A stretch of DNA of 64,000 bases from Prescottella defluvii (GCA_029690005.1 CP121458.1:682001-746000), one strand, 5' to 3'; shown: positions 14,404 through 26,524, counted from the first letter of the stretch. The notes: generated by a model from the letters alone, not told the origin. A program made the numbers and translations.

Positions 14404-15588
14404 TCAGCCCGGGAGGCGGACCGGCATCAGCAGGTAGGTGTACTCGCTCTCGGGCGCCGGGAACGTGCCCGACTCGCCACGCTCGGGCTCCTCCTCGCCG
14501 GCTGGACGCAGCACCGCGGGACGGCTCGGCGTGGTGAAGCCGAACAGCACGCGCTCCGAGTGCAGCGACGACAGACCGTCGATGAGGTACCCGGGGTTGA
14601 ACGCGATGATCAGCGGCTCGCCCTGGAAGACGGCCTCGAGGGACTCCTCGGCGCGGCCGGCGTCGTCGCCACCGGCCGACAGCAGCAGCCCGTCGCTGTT
14701 GAACTCGAGTCGCACCTGGGCGCCGCGCTCGGCGACAAGGGCCACGCGCTTGATCGCCTCGACCAGCGGCGCCACCTCGACGGTCGCCATCGCGGTGTGC
14801 TCGGCCGGCAGCAGCTGACGGAACTTGGGGAACTCGGCGTCGAGCAGACGCGTCGTGGTGCGCCGGCCGTCGGCGACGATGCCGAGCATGCCCTCGGTGC
14901 CCACCGATGACCCAGCGCCCAGCGCGAGCTCGACGGGAGAAAGCGTGTTGCCACCGAGCGTCTTCGCGGACTCGGACAGCGTTTTGGCCGGCACCAGCAC
15001 GGCCGCGGAGATGTCGCCGGCGGTCGGCATCCACTCGAGCTGACGGACCGCGAGCCGGAAACGGTCGGTGGCCGCGAGCACGACGTTGGTGCCCTCGATC
15101 TCGACCCGGATACCGGTGAGCATCGGCAGGGTGTCGTCCTTGCCTGCGGCGACGGCGACCTGGCTGACGGCCTCGGAGAACAGGTCCACAGGCAGCGAGC
15201 CGGTCTGCTGCGGCAGCGCGGGCAGCTGCGGGTAGTCCTCGACCGGCATGGTCGGCAGCGAGAACTTGGCGCTACCGCACGTGATCATCACGCGGGTGCC
15301 GTCGACGGTCACGTCGACGGGCTTGTTGGGCAGCGCGCGGGTGATGTCGGCGAGCAGCTTGCCCGAGACGAGCACCTGCCCGGTCGTGGTGACCTCGGCG
15401 GAGACGCGGACCTGCGCGGAAACCTCGTAGTCGAAGCCGGAAACGGTCAGGCCCTGCTCGTCGGCCCCGAGCAGCACACCGCCGAGAACCGGCACAGGCG
15501 GCCGGGACGGCAGGCTGCGCGCGACCCAGGCGACGGAGTCGGCGAAGTCCTCCCGAGCAACGCGAAACTTCATGCTTCCAAGCTCCAT
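14404..15588 (-). CDS. dnaN: DNA polymerase III sliding clamp (beta subunit)
   Basis: 394-aa ring-forming processivity clamp. It starts [15 protein letters not shown] and keeps the three-domain beta-clamp pattern, with LSVS-type strands, GILVTEDG-like loops and the C-terminal hydrophobic pocket segment [11 protein letters not shown] chose ATG 15588, with AGAGGAA ten bases upstream; ATG 15573 (MKFRVARED) is a real alternative with GGAAG before it. It lies immediately downstream of the probable oriC. Confidence 0.97.
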   Translation of the reverse strand: MELGSMKFRVAREDFADSVAWVARSLPSRPPVPVLGGVLLGADEQGLTVSGFDYEVSAQVRVSAEVTTTGQVLVSGKLLADITRALPNKPVDVTVDGTRVMITCGSAKFSLPTMPVEDYPQLPALPQQTGSLPVDLFSEAVSQVAVAAGKDDTLPMLTGIRVEIEGTNVVLAATDRFRLAVRQLEWMPTAGDISAAVLVPAKTLSESAKTLGGNTLSPVELALGAGSSVGTEGMLGIVADGRRTTTRLLDAEFPKFRQLLPAEHTAMATVEVAPLVEAIKRVALVAERGAQVRLEFNSDGLLLSAGGDDAGRAEESLEAVFQGEPLIIAFNPGYLIDGLSSLHSERVLFGFTTPSRPAVLRPAGEEEPERGESGTFPAPESEYTYLLMPVRLPG

Positions 15589-15732
15589 CGCTCGGGTGTT
15601 CCTCTCGGTAGGCACGGTCGTATCGGCAGCAGCTGCGCACGAAGGCTGCAAAGGCTGCGCTAGCAGTCTGACACAGCGGCCAGAGGACACCGTATGCGTT
15701 CACAGGCCGTGTTGAAAAGCGGACGCCGGCGC

Positions 15733-16123
15733 CTCGAGACACCTCGAGGCGGGCTGTGAACAGGCGGCTCCCTGCCGGTTGTTCACAGAGCCTGTTTTCA
15801 AAGAACTTCTCTCGAGAAGACTTCAATCACAGTAATAGGCACTGTGGAATCTGTGGATCGACGCCCGAAGCCGCTGGTCCCACCTACTCGAGGCATGGGG
15901 ACTTCTCGAGGACGTACTCGAGGACGAATCGGGCGGGGTTGTGGACACCTCGAGACAACTCGGAGTTGTCCAACGGTTCTCCACAACGATTACACCTTAT
16001 ACACACACCTATCCACAGATGTTAATTCTTTCGGATTCGTGTCTCGAGTCACCCGTGAAACACGACATCCGCACGGGGAAGTCCGTGCGGATGTCGGTGA
16101 TCGGGGATGCCCGGCGTCTCGAG
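15733..16123. repeat. Cluster of nine CTCGAG palindromes in oriC
   Basis: CTCGAG occurs at 15733, 15743, 15811, 15887, 15905, 15917, 15949, 16043 and 16118, all non-coding. By base composition about 0.1-0.2 copies would be expected in this length (my rough estimate). Four more lie in the dnaA-rpmH gap at 17705, 17829, 17875 and 17981. They are interleaved with the DnaA boxes. Function unknown. Confidence 0.9.
16063..16096. terminator. Perfect 14-bp hairpin downstream of dnaA
   Basis: The arm CGACATCCGCACGG pairs fully with its complement across a six-base loop (16077-16082). It lies 40 bases after the dnaA stop. No U-tract follows on either strand, so it would be a non-canonical actinobacterial terminator or a structural element of oriC. 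A second perfect dyad, GGCGTCTCGAGACGCC, lies closer to dnaA at 16113-16128. Confidence 0.6.
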
Positions 16124-16136
16124 ACGCCGTCTGGAG

Positions 16137-17687
16137 TCAGCTCTTCGAGCGCTGCTTGATGCGCGCCGTGAGCTCCTGGACCTGGTCGTACACCTTGCGG
16201 CGCTCGGTCATCTCCTTGCGAATCTTCTTGTCCGCGTACATGACCGTCGTGTGGTCCCGGCCGAACGTCTGCCCGATCTTGGGCAGCGACAGGTCGGTGA
16301 GTTCGCGGCACAGATACATGGCGATCTGCCGGGCCTGGGCGAGCGGACGGGCCTTGCCGGGGCCGCACAGGTCGTCGATCGACGTGTTGAAGTACTCGGC
16401 GGTCACCGCCATGATCGTCGACGCGTTGATCTCGAGTGCCGCCGAATCGGGCATCAGGTCCCGCAGCACGACCTCGGCGAGCTTGAGGTCGAGCGCCTGC
16501 CGGTTGAGCGACGCGAACGCCGTCACCCGGATGAGCGCACCCTCGAGTTCACGGATGTTGCGTTCGATCCGGCTGGCGATCAACTCGAGGACGTCGTGCG
16601 GGACGTCCAGGCGATCCATGCGGGCCTTCTTCGACAGGATCGCGATCCGCGTCTCGAGTTCGGGCGGCTGGACGTCGGTGATCAGGCCCCACTCGAACCG
16701 GGTCCGCAGCCGCTCCTCGAGGGTGGCCAACTGCTTCGGCGGGCGGTCCGAGGACACCACGATCTGCTTGTTCGCGTTGTGGAGGGTGTTGAAGGTGTGG
16801 AAGAACTCTTCCTGGATACCTTCCTTGCCCTCGATGAACTGGATGTCGTCGACGAGCAGGATGTCGGTCTCGCGGTAGCGGCGCTTGAACGCCACCTTGC
16901 GGTCGTCACGAAGGCTGTTGATGAAGTCGTTCGTGAACTCCTCGGTGGAGACGTACTTCACCCGCATCCCGGGAAACAGTCGCTGCGCGTAGTGGCCGGC
17001 GGCGTGCAGCAGGTGCGTCTTCCCGAGCCCCGACGCACCCCAGATGAACAGCGGGTTGTAGGCCCGGGCGGGCGCCTCCGCGATCGCGACGGCCGCGGCG
17101 TGCGCGAACCGGTTGGACGCGCCGATGACGAACGTGTCGAACGTGTACTTCGAGTTCAGGCTGTTGCCACCCGACGATCCGGTCGTCGGCCCGGCCGGCG
17201 GCTTGGTGAAGTACGACGGCCACGACTCGTGGACGCTGGCCAGCGCCTCGCGGTCGTCGTCGACCTCCTCGTGCTCTGCCAGGTCCTCCGTGGTGCCCAT
17301 CGCCAGGTGGCGTCGGCGCACCGTGGTCGCACCGTCGGAGTACGCGCTGTCCGAGTAAGGGGCGTCTTGGAAGACGACGTCGGCGGGCTCGTCCGGTTCG
17401 TCGACGTCCTCGGGCGCGGCGATGCGGACGCCGAGGCCCTCGACCTTCTGGCCGAGGTGGAGATTGAGGGCCCGCAGGATCGGTTCCCGCAGGTCACGCT
17501 CGATGGCTTCCTGTGCGAGCGGCGACGGCACCGACAGCAACGCGAAGCCCTGTGCGTACGTCAGCGGCTTGACCAGCGCGAGCCAGGCCTTCTGCGCCTT
17601 GGTCAGCGCGGCACCGTCGGAAGCGGAGGTCAGTTCTGTAACGACGTCGCGCCAGACAATCGCCAAGGCGTTCGGATCGTCGTTCAC
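16137..17687 (-). CDS. dnaA: Chromosomal replication initiator protein DnaA
   Basis: 516 aa, intact. Domain I (about 1-90) for helicase and partner contacts; acidic variable domain II (about 95-170); AAA+ domain III with Walker A GASGLGKT near 216, Walker B LLVDDIQF near 277 and sensor motif VVSSDRPP; domain IV with the DnaA signature [14 protein letters not shown] near 480 that contacts DnaA boxes. Start GTG at 17687 with GGGAGGACA just upstream. Two perfect DnaA boxes 120 bases upstream suggest autoregulation. Confidence 0.98.
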   Translation of the reverse strand: MNDDPNALAIVWRDVVTELTSASDGAALTKAQKAWLALVKPLTYAQGFALLSVPSPLAQEAIERDLREPILRALNLHLGQKVEGLGVRIAAPEDVDEPDEPADVVFQDAPYSDSAYSDGATTVRRRHLAMGTTEDLAEHEEVDDDREALASVHESWPSYFTKPPAGPTTGSSGGNSLNSKYTFDTFVIGASNRFAHAAAVAIAEAPARAYNPLFIWGASGLGKTHLLHAAGHYAQRLFPGMRVKYVSTEEFTNDFINSLRDDRKVAFKRRYRETDILLVDDIQFIEGKEGIQEEFFHTFNTLHNANKQIVVSSDRPPKQLATLEERLRTRFEWGLITDVQPPELETRIAILSKKARMDRLDVPHDVLELIASRIERNIRELEGALIRVTAFASLNRQALDLKLAEVVLRDLMPDSAALEINASTIMAVTAEYFNTSIDDLCGPGKARPLAQARQIAMYLCRELTDLSLPKIGQTFGRDHTTVMYADKKIRKEMTERRKVYDQVQELTARIKQRSKS

Positions 17688-18370
17688 TGTCTGTCCTCCC
17701 AGGGCTCGAGTGGCCCGTCGCGGTGATGTTTCTGTCGAGCTCCCCCGGTGAGGCTGGACCCCTTACCGGGCAACGAATATGCCACCCGATCTGTGTTTCC
17801 ACACAATTATCCACAGATGTGGACAACACTCGAGTGCGGGGCTCGCCGGCTCGGGACACCTCGCGCGCGAGGCTCTCGAGGCTCTCACCAGGTGGAATGC
17901 GGTGGCAAGTGCACTGCCGACCGCTACCTGCGCCGACTCGGACCGCGGGCGTGGGTGTTAGTTGTCTTACAGTGCCGGTTCTCGAGACTCGCTCCGAGAT
18001 CGCTGCCGCGCGTCACGCCGCCGCGTTGCGGCTCGAAGCGTACGGGGCTTCGGCTGTGCCATGCACGGACGGTAACAACCGGAAGGTTTGTTCACAGCGA
18101 TTCTGGGGTATTCGGTGCGAAACGGGCGCGCGTCGCACAACGCCGTGACCGAAGCAAGGATTTCGGGGTCATGGCGTGTCGCCGCGGCTGCACGCGGCCG
18201 GTCCCGGTTTGACCTCTCCGAGCCTGTCAGTACCCTCGAACAGTCACCCGATGGTGGAGGATGCACGCTGGCCGGAGGTCCGTGTTCCGGTGCCGCCGCG
18301 TGATCACGAGTTTCAGATCAATGACAGACCGACGCCGACCGGCGTCACCTAACTTCGAGGAGTGTTGACC
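17688..18370. promoter_or_regulatory. Divergent dnaA-rpmH intergenic region
   Basis: 683 bases with no convincing gene. It holds the dnaA promoter (minus) and the rpmH promoter (plus), the inverted DnaA-box pair at 17807-17826, four CTCGAG palindromes, and an AT-richer segment around 17958-17975 (TTAGTTGTCTTACAGT) that could carry a promoter. The stretch 18050-18360 shows nothing else I can name. Confidence 0.6.
17807..17826. promoter_or_regulatory. Inverted pair of perfect DnaA boxes upstream of dnaA
   Basis: TTATCCACA at 17807-17815 (plus) and TTGTCCACA at 17818-17826 (minus), two bases apart and facing each other. Both match the actinobacterial DnaA-box consensus exactly. They lie about 120 bases upstream of the dnaA start, a common place for autoregulation of dnaA. 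Confidence 0.85.
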
Positions 18371-18514
18371 GTGGCCAAGGGCAAGCGGACGTTCCAGCCG
18401 AACAATCGCCGCCGCGCGCGCGTTCACGGCTTCCGTCTTCGTATGCGGACCCGTGCGGGTCGTGCAATCGTTTCGGCGCGTCGCCGCAAGGGCCGCGCCG
18501 AGCTCACCGCCTGA
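18371..18514 (+). CDS. rpmH: 50S ribosomal protein L34
   Basis: 47 aa: GTG start at 18371 then [19 protein letters not shown] and a basic tail ending AELTA, the standard actinobacterial L34. AGGAG lies about ten bases upstream. It is first in the rpmH-rnpA-yidD-yidC-jag-rsmG-parAB order, divergent from dnaA. A GTG nine bases upstream (18362) is in frame but family members start at this valine. Confidence 0.97.
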   Translation: MAKGKRTFQPNNRRRARVHGFRLRMRTRAGRAIVSARRRKGRAELTA

Positions 18515-18541
18515 TTCCGAACCTGATTTCGGGAGCTCGGG

Positions 18542-18919
18542 GTGTTACCTGAGCCGTATCGCCTGCGCCGACGCTCGGATTTCTCCGAAACCGTGCGTCG
18601 TGGGCGTCGAATGGGTCGACGAGATCTCGTCGTTCACGCTCTCGGGCGTGAAACGGCCGACTCGTTGGCGAGTATCGACGGGCCTCGTTTCGGGCTCGTC
18701 GTCAGCAAGGCTGTCGGGCCGGCGGTGATTCGACATCGAGTCGCTCGCCGGTTTCGTCATATCTGCGCCGGGTTGGTCGACACCGTTCCGGTTGACACCG
18801 ACGTGGTGATTCGCGCGTTGCCGGGATCGGCGACCGCAAGTTCCCGGGAACTCGACAAACAGCTGCGATCCGTCCTCAAGAAGTTGGATCTGCTGGCTGG
18901 CGAAGGCAATCCGGTATGA
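18542..18919 (+). CDS. rnpA: Ribonuclease P protein component
   Basis: 125 aa; protein subunit of RNase P, which matures tRNA 5' ends together with the M1 RNA. Typical start [20 protein letters not shown] (GTG at 18542). The conserved basic helix reads [17 protein letters not shown]; the usual RNR is RHR here. It lies 27 bases after rpmH and overlaps yidD by ATGA. Confidence 0.96.
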   Translation: MLPEPYRLRRRSDFSETVRRGRRMGRRDLVVHALGRETADSLASIDGPRFGLVVSKAVGPAVIRHRVARRFRHICAGLVDTVPVDTDVVIRALPGSATASSRELDKQLRSVLKKLDLLAGEGNPV

Positions 18920-19242
18920 GCATCGAACACGACGAGGCGCGGACCGAATCCGGTCCGCGCTCTTCGTCGTTCCCGGGGAGCCTCTGGACGACGCTGCGAC
19001 GCTTTCCCGCGCGCGTCCTGATATTTCTGATCGAGCTGTACCGAACTTATGCGTCCCCGCTCCGCATGCCGACGTGCCGGTTCACGCCGACGTGCAGTGA
19101 GTACGCGGTCGACGCGTTGCGCACGCATGGCGCGATCAAGGGTTCGGCGCTCACTGTCGTGCGGCTGGTCAAGTGCGCGCCCTGGCACCTGGAGGATGGG
19201 ATCCGGTCCCCGAACGTCGCGGCCGGCGCATCCACCATGTGA
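18916..19242 (+). CDS. yidD: Membrane protein insertion efficiency factor YidD
   Basis: 108 aa. The UPF0161 core runs from about residue 36: [12 protein letters not shown], then [19 protein letters not shown] with both conserved Cys, and CAPWHLEDG (usually CHPWxxGG). YidD is a small membrane-associated helper of YidC. The N-terminal 30 residues are a Ser/Arg-rich extension. Coupled to rnpA by ATGA. Confidence 0.94.
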   Translation: MSIEHDEARTESGPRSSSFPGSLWTTLRRFPARVLIFLIELYRTYASPLRMPTCRFTPTCSEYAVDALRTHGAIKGSALTVVRLVKCAPWHLEDGIRSPNVAAGASTM

Positions 19243-19328
19243 GCCAGGAATGACGCGCACCGCTCGCCCAGAACTTGCCAAGCACCACGGAGTGGTGAAC
19301 GTGGACGAACAGAGGAGTACTTAGAGCC

Positions 19329-20441
19329 GTGCTCGACTTCATTTACTATCCGGTGTCCGGGATCCTGTGGGTCTGGCACAAGGTGTTCGGCTTCTTCCTC
19401 GGTGCCGACAACGGCATCGCCTGGGCGTTGTCCGTGATGTTCCTGGTGTTCACCCTGCGCGCGATCCTGTACAAGCCGTTCGTCAAGCAGGTGCGCACGA
19501 CGCGGCAGATGCAGGAGCTGCAGCCGCAGATCAAGGCCCTGCAGAAGAAGTACTCCAAGGACCGCCAGCGCATGGCGGTGGAGATGCAGAAGCTGCAGAA
19601 GGAACACGGCTTCAATCCCGTGATGGGCTGCCTGCCGGTCCTGCTGCAGGCACCGGTGTTCATCGGCCTGTTCCACGTCCTGCGCTCGTTCAACCGGACC
19701 GGCACCGGTTACGGCGGCCTCGGGATGTCGATCGAGGACAACGCGAACACCGCGAACTACGTGTTCAGCCCTGACGACGTCCAATCGTTCCTGAGCGCGC
19801 GTCTGTTCGGCGCCCCGATCTCGTCGTACATCACGATGCCGAAGGAACAGCTCGAGTCGTTCGGCGCGTACGGAACGGTCCCGACTGTCGCGAACATCGC
19901 GGCGGTCGCAGTCCCGCTCATGATCATCGCCTCCATCGCGACGCACTTCAATTCGCGCGCATCGGTCGCCCGTCAGAGCGCCGCCGCCGCCGCGAACCCG
20001 CAGTCCGCGATCATGAACAAGCTCGCGCTGTGGGTGTTCCCGCTCGGCGTTCTCGTCGGTGGTCCGTTCCTGATGATCGCCATCCTCCTGTACTGGGTGT
20101 CGAACAACATCTGGACCTACGCGCAGCAGCACATCGTGTTCCGCAGGATCGACGCCGAGGAAGAAGCCAAGAAGCAGGCCGTGTTGGAGCGGCGGGCCGA
20201 CAACGCGCCCAAGCCCGGTGCGCGGCCGAAGAAGGACACGCGCAAGCAGGCGGCGCAGTCCGCCGCTACGGCGTCCGGGTCGGTCGCGGATGAGACGGAG
20301 GCGGCCGACGAGTCCGCCACGTCGTCCGGCGACGGCGAGGGCGAGGGCACGAGTTCCGGCGCCTCGGGCACGCAGCGTCCGAAGCCCAAGCCGCGGCCCG
20401 CGGCCAACCGCCCCAAGAGCAGCAAGCGCAAGCGGCGCTGA
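19329..20441 (+). CDS. yidC: Membrane protein insertase YidC/Oxa1
   Basis: 370 aa; inserts membrane proteins, with or without SecYEG. GTG start at 19329 ([13 protein letters not shown]). Hydrophobic segments at about residues 3-20, 35-57, 100-125, 180-200 and 232-258 give five TM helices. The conserved coiled region is [18 protein letters not shown] long basic, Lys/Arg/Ala-rich cytoplasmic tail (from about 275) could bind ribosomes. 86 bases after yidD. Confidence 0.96.
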   Translation: MLDFIYYPVSGILWVWHKVFGFFLGADNGIAWALSVMFLVFTLRAILYKPFVKQVRTTRQMQELQPQIKALQKKYSKDRQRMAVEMQKLQKEHGFNPVMGCLPVLLQAPVFIGLFHVLRSFNRTGTGYGGLGMSIEDNANTANYVFSPDDVQSFLSARLFGAPISSYITMPKEQLESFGAYGTVPTVANIAAVAVPLMIIASIATHFNSRASVARQSAAAAANPQSAIMNKLALWVFPLGVLVGGPFLMIAILLYWVSNNIWTYAQQHIVFRRIDAEEEAKKQAVLERRADNAPKPGARPKKDTRKQAAQSAATASGSVADETEAADESATSSGDGEGEGTSSGASGTQRPKPKPRPAANRPKSSKRKRR

Positions 20442-20461
20442 CCTCGAGAGAGAGAACGACG

Positions 20462-21803
<1,342 letters not shown>

Positions 21804-21852
21804 CCCCGACGTCCGGTGGGGCTCCACTCCTCCCCTCCCCCACAGGATTCCG

Positions 21853-22813
21853 TCAGCCACCCACGAACGGACGCACCGGGACGCACGGCACCGGCCGAGG
21901 ATGGGCCGGATCCAGCGCGTTGAGGACGTGCCCAGCGGCGACGCGCGACGCCGCGAGTGCGAGGTGGTCCGAGAGGTCCTGCGGGCACGCGTCCTGGACC
22001 ACGATGTTGGTCGCGTTGGGCCCCTCCACGTACACGCTCGTGTACGGCAGGATCAGTTCGTCGTAGCGGGTCTGATGTTGGTATAGGTGACGTCCGGGGC
22101 GTACACCCCACCCTCGTGCCTTTTCGCCATGGACTCCGAACCTGGAATCGATTGGAAGCACACCTGGCACGGCGGCATCACGCCGTGCATGTCGTCGGGG
22201 ACGAGGTCTAGTAACCACCGTCCGTCACCGCCCGGTCCCATCCCGAGCGTGCCGTTCCAGAGCGGACCCAGGGACACGTACTTGTCGACCTTCGCGGCGC
22301 CACCGAGGTACTTCACGAAGTAGTTGGGAACGAGCGTGCCCTGTGAGACGCCGAGGATGTCGACCCGCGCGGCCCCGGTCGCCGCGAGGACGTCGTCGAC
22401 GAAAGCACCGACCTGTGCGGCGTTGTCCTCCGCGTACCCCATCCCCCGATCGCGTTGATGGGGTACGGCTGGTCCGCGTAGTTGCCGAAGGTGAGCGCGA
22501 AGACGCAGTAGTCCTCGTTGGCGAGCAGCGGTGACATGGTGGTCCACATGTTGAGGCGATTGGCGCCGGTGCCGTGCACGAGCACGAGCATGAGGGGGTT
22601 GGGATGCTCCGCGCTCGGTCGGCACGACCAATCGTTGGATCCCGTGGCCGACCCGCCCGGGTTGGTGAACTCGTCCTGGACGAAGAGGTTGTACGGAACG
22701 GGGTACGTCGGCAGCGCGTTCCCCGGCGCCGGTGACAGCACCGCCGCGATCCCCGCGACGACAAGTCCGACGACGGCTCGCCAACCTCCCCGTATTCCTC
22801 GCTTGCGCCCCAT
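21853..22813 (-). CDS. Secreted lipase/esterase, alpha/beta hydrolase (frame breaks near 22445 and 22075)
   Basis: Exported protein of about 320 aa after joining. Signal peptide MGRKRGIRGGWRAVVGLV to about residue 33 (GNA). HGTGANRLNMW is the oxyanion-loop motif, GVSQGTLV the Ser nucleophile elbow, and DHLALAAS near the C-terminus supplies the His. It resembles class 2 lipases (EstA/LipB-like) of Nocardia and Rhodococcus. Breaks: one G missing in the run after NAIGG, one C missing after TYTNI. It lies on the opposite strand between the two rsmG copies, so its arrival and the rsmG duplication may be one event. Confidence 0.82.
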
Positions 22814-22893
22814 CGGTACCCTCCCCTGTGCGATTCGCTTGGTCCGAAGGGTACGGGAGGGCGCCCGGGTGTAGTTCGGGTTGCGGATTTCGG

Positions 22894-22909
22894 TGTTTCA
22901 CATGAAACA
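22894..22909. promoter_or_regulatory. parS-like site
   Basis: TGTTTCACATGAAACA, 15 of 16 matches to consensus, in the non-coding region upstream of the lipase. Confidence 0.88.
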
Positions 22910-22995
22910 TGTTGTGCTGCAACGGTAAACGTGGTTTGTCCGGTGTGGGCCGTTTGGGTGGCGCAGTCACCCTTACTTCCCCCTTAGGTCATTTC

Positions 22996-23006
22996 GTCAC
23001 TGTGAC
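22996..23006. promoter_or_regulatory. GTCAC-W-GTGAC dyad, first site
   Basis: GTCACTGTGAC, extended by CAGTG so that CACTGTGACAGTG (22998-23010) is also a perfect dyad. The same 11-mer on the other strand occurs just after parB at 26351-26361. Binding protein unknown. Confidence 0.45.
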
Positions 23007-23157
23007 AGTGGATCTCGGCGCCGTCGGCGGTGCGGGTCGCGGACGGCCGATCGGAGGCTTCGGCTGCGCGCCGATCGAGTGGTTTCATCGGCATTTCGGG
23101 GTGCGACGCGGCGGCGTCGAACCGGTCGATACCGTGGCGGGACCGGGGTGCGCCCGA

Positions 23158-23173
23158 TGATTCACGTGAAACA
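23158..23173. promoter_or_regulatory. parS-like site
   Basis: TGATTCACGTGAAACA, 15 of 16 matches to the parS consensus. Confidence 0.88.
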
Positions 23174-23256
23174 TCGCGCCACTGTCGATCCTGGTCGAAC
23201 CGTCGGCGCCGGATGCTCGGTCGGCACGTCCGACCGCCGGGCATCGTCCGGTGCGG

Positions 23257-23272
23257 TGTTTCACGTGGAACC
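23257..23272. promoter_or_regulatory. parS-like site
   Basis: TGTTTCACGTGGAACC, 14 of 16 matches, about 120 bases upstream of rsmG copy 2. Confidence 0.82.
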
Positions 23273-23345
23273 GGTGCGGCACGTGTCGCTTCGACTTTCA
23301 GTACCCCTCCCCTCCCCCACCGGGGAGTGCGCGTCGGCCACGTGA

Positions 23346-24072
<727 letters not shown>

Positions 24073-24143
24073 GTTACGGGCTTCCGAGGGCTCGAAGGGT
24101 TGAGAATTGCGTCATGAGTGGTCATCAAGTGAAGGAGCAGTAG

Positions 24144-25169
24144 ATGTCGGCTGGAGCTGAATCCGCCGTTTCACGTGAAACGGTTTCACGGGAGGCGGTT
24201 TCACGTGAAACTGCCACCCCGCCGGACTCGACGGACGGCAGTCGGGATCAGGACTTTGCCCACTCCTCCCCCTATGAGGGAATCTCCCTCGCGGACACCC
24301 CGATCGGCGCGGCGGCGCAGCGCGCGAGCCAGGTGCTCCACCCCGGCTCGGTGACGCTGCCGAAGCCGCCGCAGCGGCGCGTGTTCACGATCGCCAACCA
24401 GAAGGGCGGCGTCGGCAAGACGACGTCGACGGTGAATCTGGCGTCGGCGCTGGCGATCCAGGGGCTCACGGTGTTGGTCGTGGACCTCGATCCGCAGGGC
24501 AACGCGAGCACCGCGCTCGGCATCCCGCACACGTCGGGGACGCCGTCGAGCTACGAGCTGCTCCTCGGTGAGGTGACCGCGAAGGAAGCGATTCAGCAGA
24601 GCCCGCACAACGAGCGTCTCTACTGCATCCCTGCCACGATCGATCTCGCCGGTGCCGAGATCGAACTCGTGTCGATGGTGGCGCGCGAGAACCGACTCAA
24701 GAACGCGCTCTCCCCCGCGGCCCTCGCTGACATCGACGCCGACTTCATCCTCATCGACTGCCCGCCGTCGCTCGGTCTGCTCACCGTCAACGCGATGGTC
24801 GCGGCGAGGGAGGTGCTGATCCCGATCCAGTGCGAGTACTACGCACTCGAGGGCGTCGGGCAGCTGCTGCGCAACATCGAGCTGGTGCAGGCCCACCTGA
24901 ATCCGGAGCTGCACGTCTCCACCGTCCTGCTGACGATGTACGACGCGCGCACCAAGCTCGCGGACCAGGTGGCCGAGGAGGTGCGCAAGCACTTCGGCGA
25001 CGCCGTCCTGCGCGCGGTGATCCCGCGCTCGGTGAAGGTGTCCGAGGCGCCCGGCTACGGGATGACCGTCCTCGACTACGACCCCGGATCGAGGGGGGCG
25101 ATGAGCTATCTCGATGCCGGCCGGGAACTGGCGGCACGCGGCATGTCCACCACGACGCAGGAGCAGTAG
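24144..25169 (+). CDS. parA: Chromosome partitioning ATPase ParA
   Basis: 341 aa; deviant-Walker ATPase that moves ParB-parS complexes. GGAG six bases before ATG 24144. KGGVGKTTSTVNLA (about residue 87), VVDLDPQGNAS, LIDCPPSLGLLTVNAM. The N-terminus carries three repeats VSRET, VSREA, VSRET, which are the translation of parS sequences embedded in the gene; they probably have no protein role. It precedes parB by two bases. Confidence 0.97.
   Translation: MSAGAESAVSRETVSREAVSRETATPPDSTDGSRDQDFAHSSPYEGISLADTPIGAAAQRASQVLHPGSVTLPKPPQRRVFTIANQKGGVGKTTSTVNLASALAIQGLTVLVVDLDPQGNASTALGIPHTSGTPSSYELLLGEVTAKEAIQQSPHNERLYCIPATIDLAGAEIELVSMVARENRLKNALSPAALADIDADFILIDCPPSLGLLTVNAMVAAREVLIPIQCEYYALEGVGQLLRNIELVQAHLNPELHVSTVLLTMYDARTKLADQVAEEVRKHFGDAVLRAVIPRSVKVSEAPGYGMTVLDYDPGSRGAMSYLDAGRELAARGMSTTTQEQ
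24167..24212. promoter_or_regulatory. Tandem parS sites inside parA
   Basis: Two sites with perfect 14-base core GTTTCACGTGAAAC at 24168-24181 and 24198-24211, with a degenerate copy GTTTCACGGGAGGC between them at 24183-24196. Spacing is 15 bases, about one and a half helical turns, and all keep the reading frame. Confidence 0.93.
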
Positions 25170-25171
25170 AG

Positions 25172-26343
25172 ATGGCGCAGACACGCAAGGGCGGACTCGG
25201 TCGTGGGCTCGCGGCACTGATCCCGACCGGGCCCGCGAACGGCGGCCCGGGGCTGGGAAACGCGGCGGCAGACGTCATCATCGGCACCTCTGCTCCCACG
25301 GCCGCCCCGGTCGACGGCGACGAGACGGTGGCCGCCGCTCCGGCCAAGCCGGCGCCCAAGGCCCCGCGCAAGACGGCCCCGAAGTCGGCCGCGAGCAAGC
25401 CCGCGAAGGACACCGCCGAGTCCTCCGAGTCCTCCGAGTCCACGAAGGAGTCGGCGAAGGACGTCGCCGAGGTCGTCGCGACCGCCCCGACCCCGGCGCC
25501 GCCGGTCCGCACCGATGAGGAACCCCTCTCCCCGCAGGGGCGGTGTACCACGAGATCGCGCCGCAGCTGATCGCGCCGAATCCCAAGCAGCCCCGCTCCG
25601 TCTTCGACGAGGAGGCCCTGGGAGAACTCGTCCACTCGATCCGTGAGTTCGGACTGATGCAGCCGATCGTGGTCCGCCGGGTCGGCCCCGATCAGTACCA
25701 GCTCGTCATGGGTGAGCGTCGCTGGCGCGCCAGCCAGCTCGCCGGGCTCGAGACGATCCCGGCGATCGTCCGCGAGACCGCCGACGAGTCGATGCTGCGC
25801 GACGCACTGCTGGAGAACATCCACCGCGTCCAGCTCAACCCGCTCGAAGAGGCGGCCGCGTACCAGCAGCTGCTCGAGGAGTTCGAGGTCACCCACGAGG
25901 AACTGGCCACGCGGATCGGACGCTCCCGTCCCGTCGTGACCAACATGATCCGTCTGCTCAAGCTCCCGATTCCGGTTCAGCGCCGGGTGGCGGCCGGCGT
26001 GCTGTCGGCCGGACACGCACGCGCCCTGTTGTCCCTCGAGGCCGGCGCGGACGCCCAGGAGGTCCTCGCCGCCCGCATCGTGGCGGAGGGCATGTCGGTC
26101 CGGGCGACCGAGGAAGCGGTCATGCTCGCCAACCGCGAGGGCCCCTCCCCTACCCCACCGGTGAAGCGGAAGCCGATCCAGATGCCGGGTCTGCAGGACG
26201 TCGCGGAACGCCTGTCGAACTCGTTCGACACCCGGGTGACGGTGAGCCTCGGCAAGCGCAAGGGCAAGATCGTCTTGGAGTTCGGGTCGGTCGACGACCT
26301 CGAGCGCATCGTGACGATGATGGAGAAGCAGGCAGGCAACTGA
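25172..26343 (+). CDS. parB: Chromosome partitioning protein ParB (frame break near 25535)
   Basis: About 390 aa after joining. The N-terminal ParA-activating peptide [18 protein letters not shown] is followed by a long Ala/Pro/Ser/Lys linker (to about 115), then the CTP-binding ParB domain with [12 protein letters not shown] (about 181), a box with [17 protein letters not shown] ([23 protein letters not shown]) that reads parS, and a C-terminal dimerisation domain. The break follows EEPLSP, where one G is missing before [10 protein letters not shown]. It should bind the parS cluster at 21.1-30.2 kb. Confidence 0.93.
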
Positions 26344-26348
26344 CCAAT

Positions 26349-26363
26349 ACGTCACAGTGACGT
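26349..26363. promoter_or_regulatory. GTCAC-W-GTGAC dyad, second site
   Basis: ACGTCACAGTGACGT, a perfect 7-1-7 dyad five bases after the parB stop. Its core GTCACAGTGAC is the complement of the site at 22996-23006. It could be an operator or a small hairpin at the end of parAB. Confidence 0.45.
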
Positions 26364-26458
26364 TATGGGTGGGGCTGGAGGGATCCGGTTCCGCACCGGC
26401 ATCCGAGAGCGATTGCTCCTCCCACCCGTTCGGCGGCAAGATCCGCTGCCGCGCCGAG

Positions 26459-26498
26459 GACGGAACTATCCCCTATTCTGGAGGGGGATAGTTCCGTC
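26459..26498. terminator. Hairpin between parB and the GNAT gene
   Basis: A perfect 15-bp stem (arms 26459-26473 and 26484-26498) with a ten-base loop, about 115 bases after parB and 60 before the next start. It is unusually AT-rich in the stem (GGAACTATCCCC) for this genome. Likely the parAB terminator, although no U-tract follows. Confidence 0.7.
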
Positions 26499-26524
26499 GA
26501 GGCGGGTGTGACTCCCCGAGTGGT

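Larger units (their letters stand above)
15589..16136. other. oriC: Probable chromosomal replication origin (oriC) between dnaA and dnaN
   Basis: 548 bases without a gene. DnaA-box-like 9-mers: CTGTTCACA (reverse, 15755-15763), TTGTTCACA (15779-15787), CGATCCACA (reverse, 15852-15860), GTGTCCACA (reverse, 15940-15948), TTCTCCACA (15977-15985) and CTATCCACA (16009-16017). An AT-richer stretch at about 15986-16032 is a candidate unwinding site. Nine CTCGAG palindromes are spread through it. Hairpins at 16063-16096 and 16115-16126 lie just after dnaA. The dnaA-dnaN gap is the functional origin in mycobacteria; assignment here rests on that position and these boxes. Confidence 0.85.

Noticed and set aside
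16050..16066. Half parS (TGTTTCACGGG, minus strand) in oriC
   Set aside because: One arm only; the second arm does not match.
16400..17500. CTCGAG copies inside dnaA
   Set aside because: They fall mostly on Leu-Glu codon pairs, which are common in this genome, so they are not counted in the oriC cluster.
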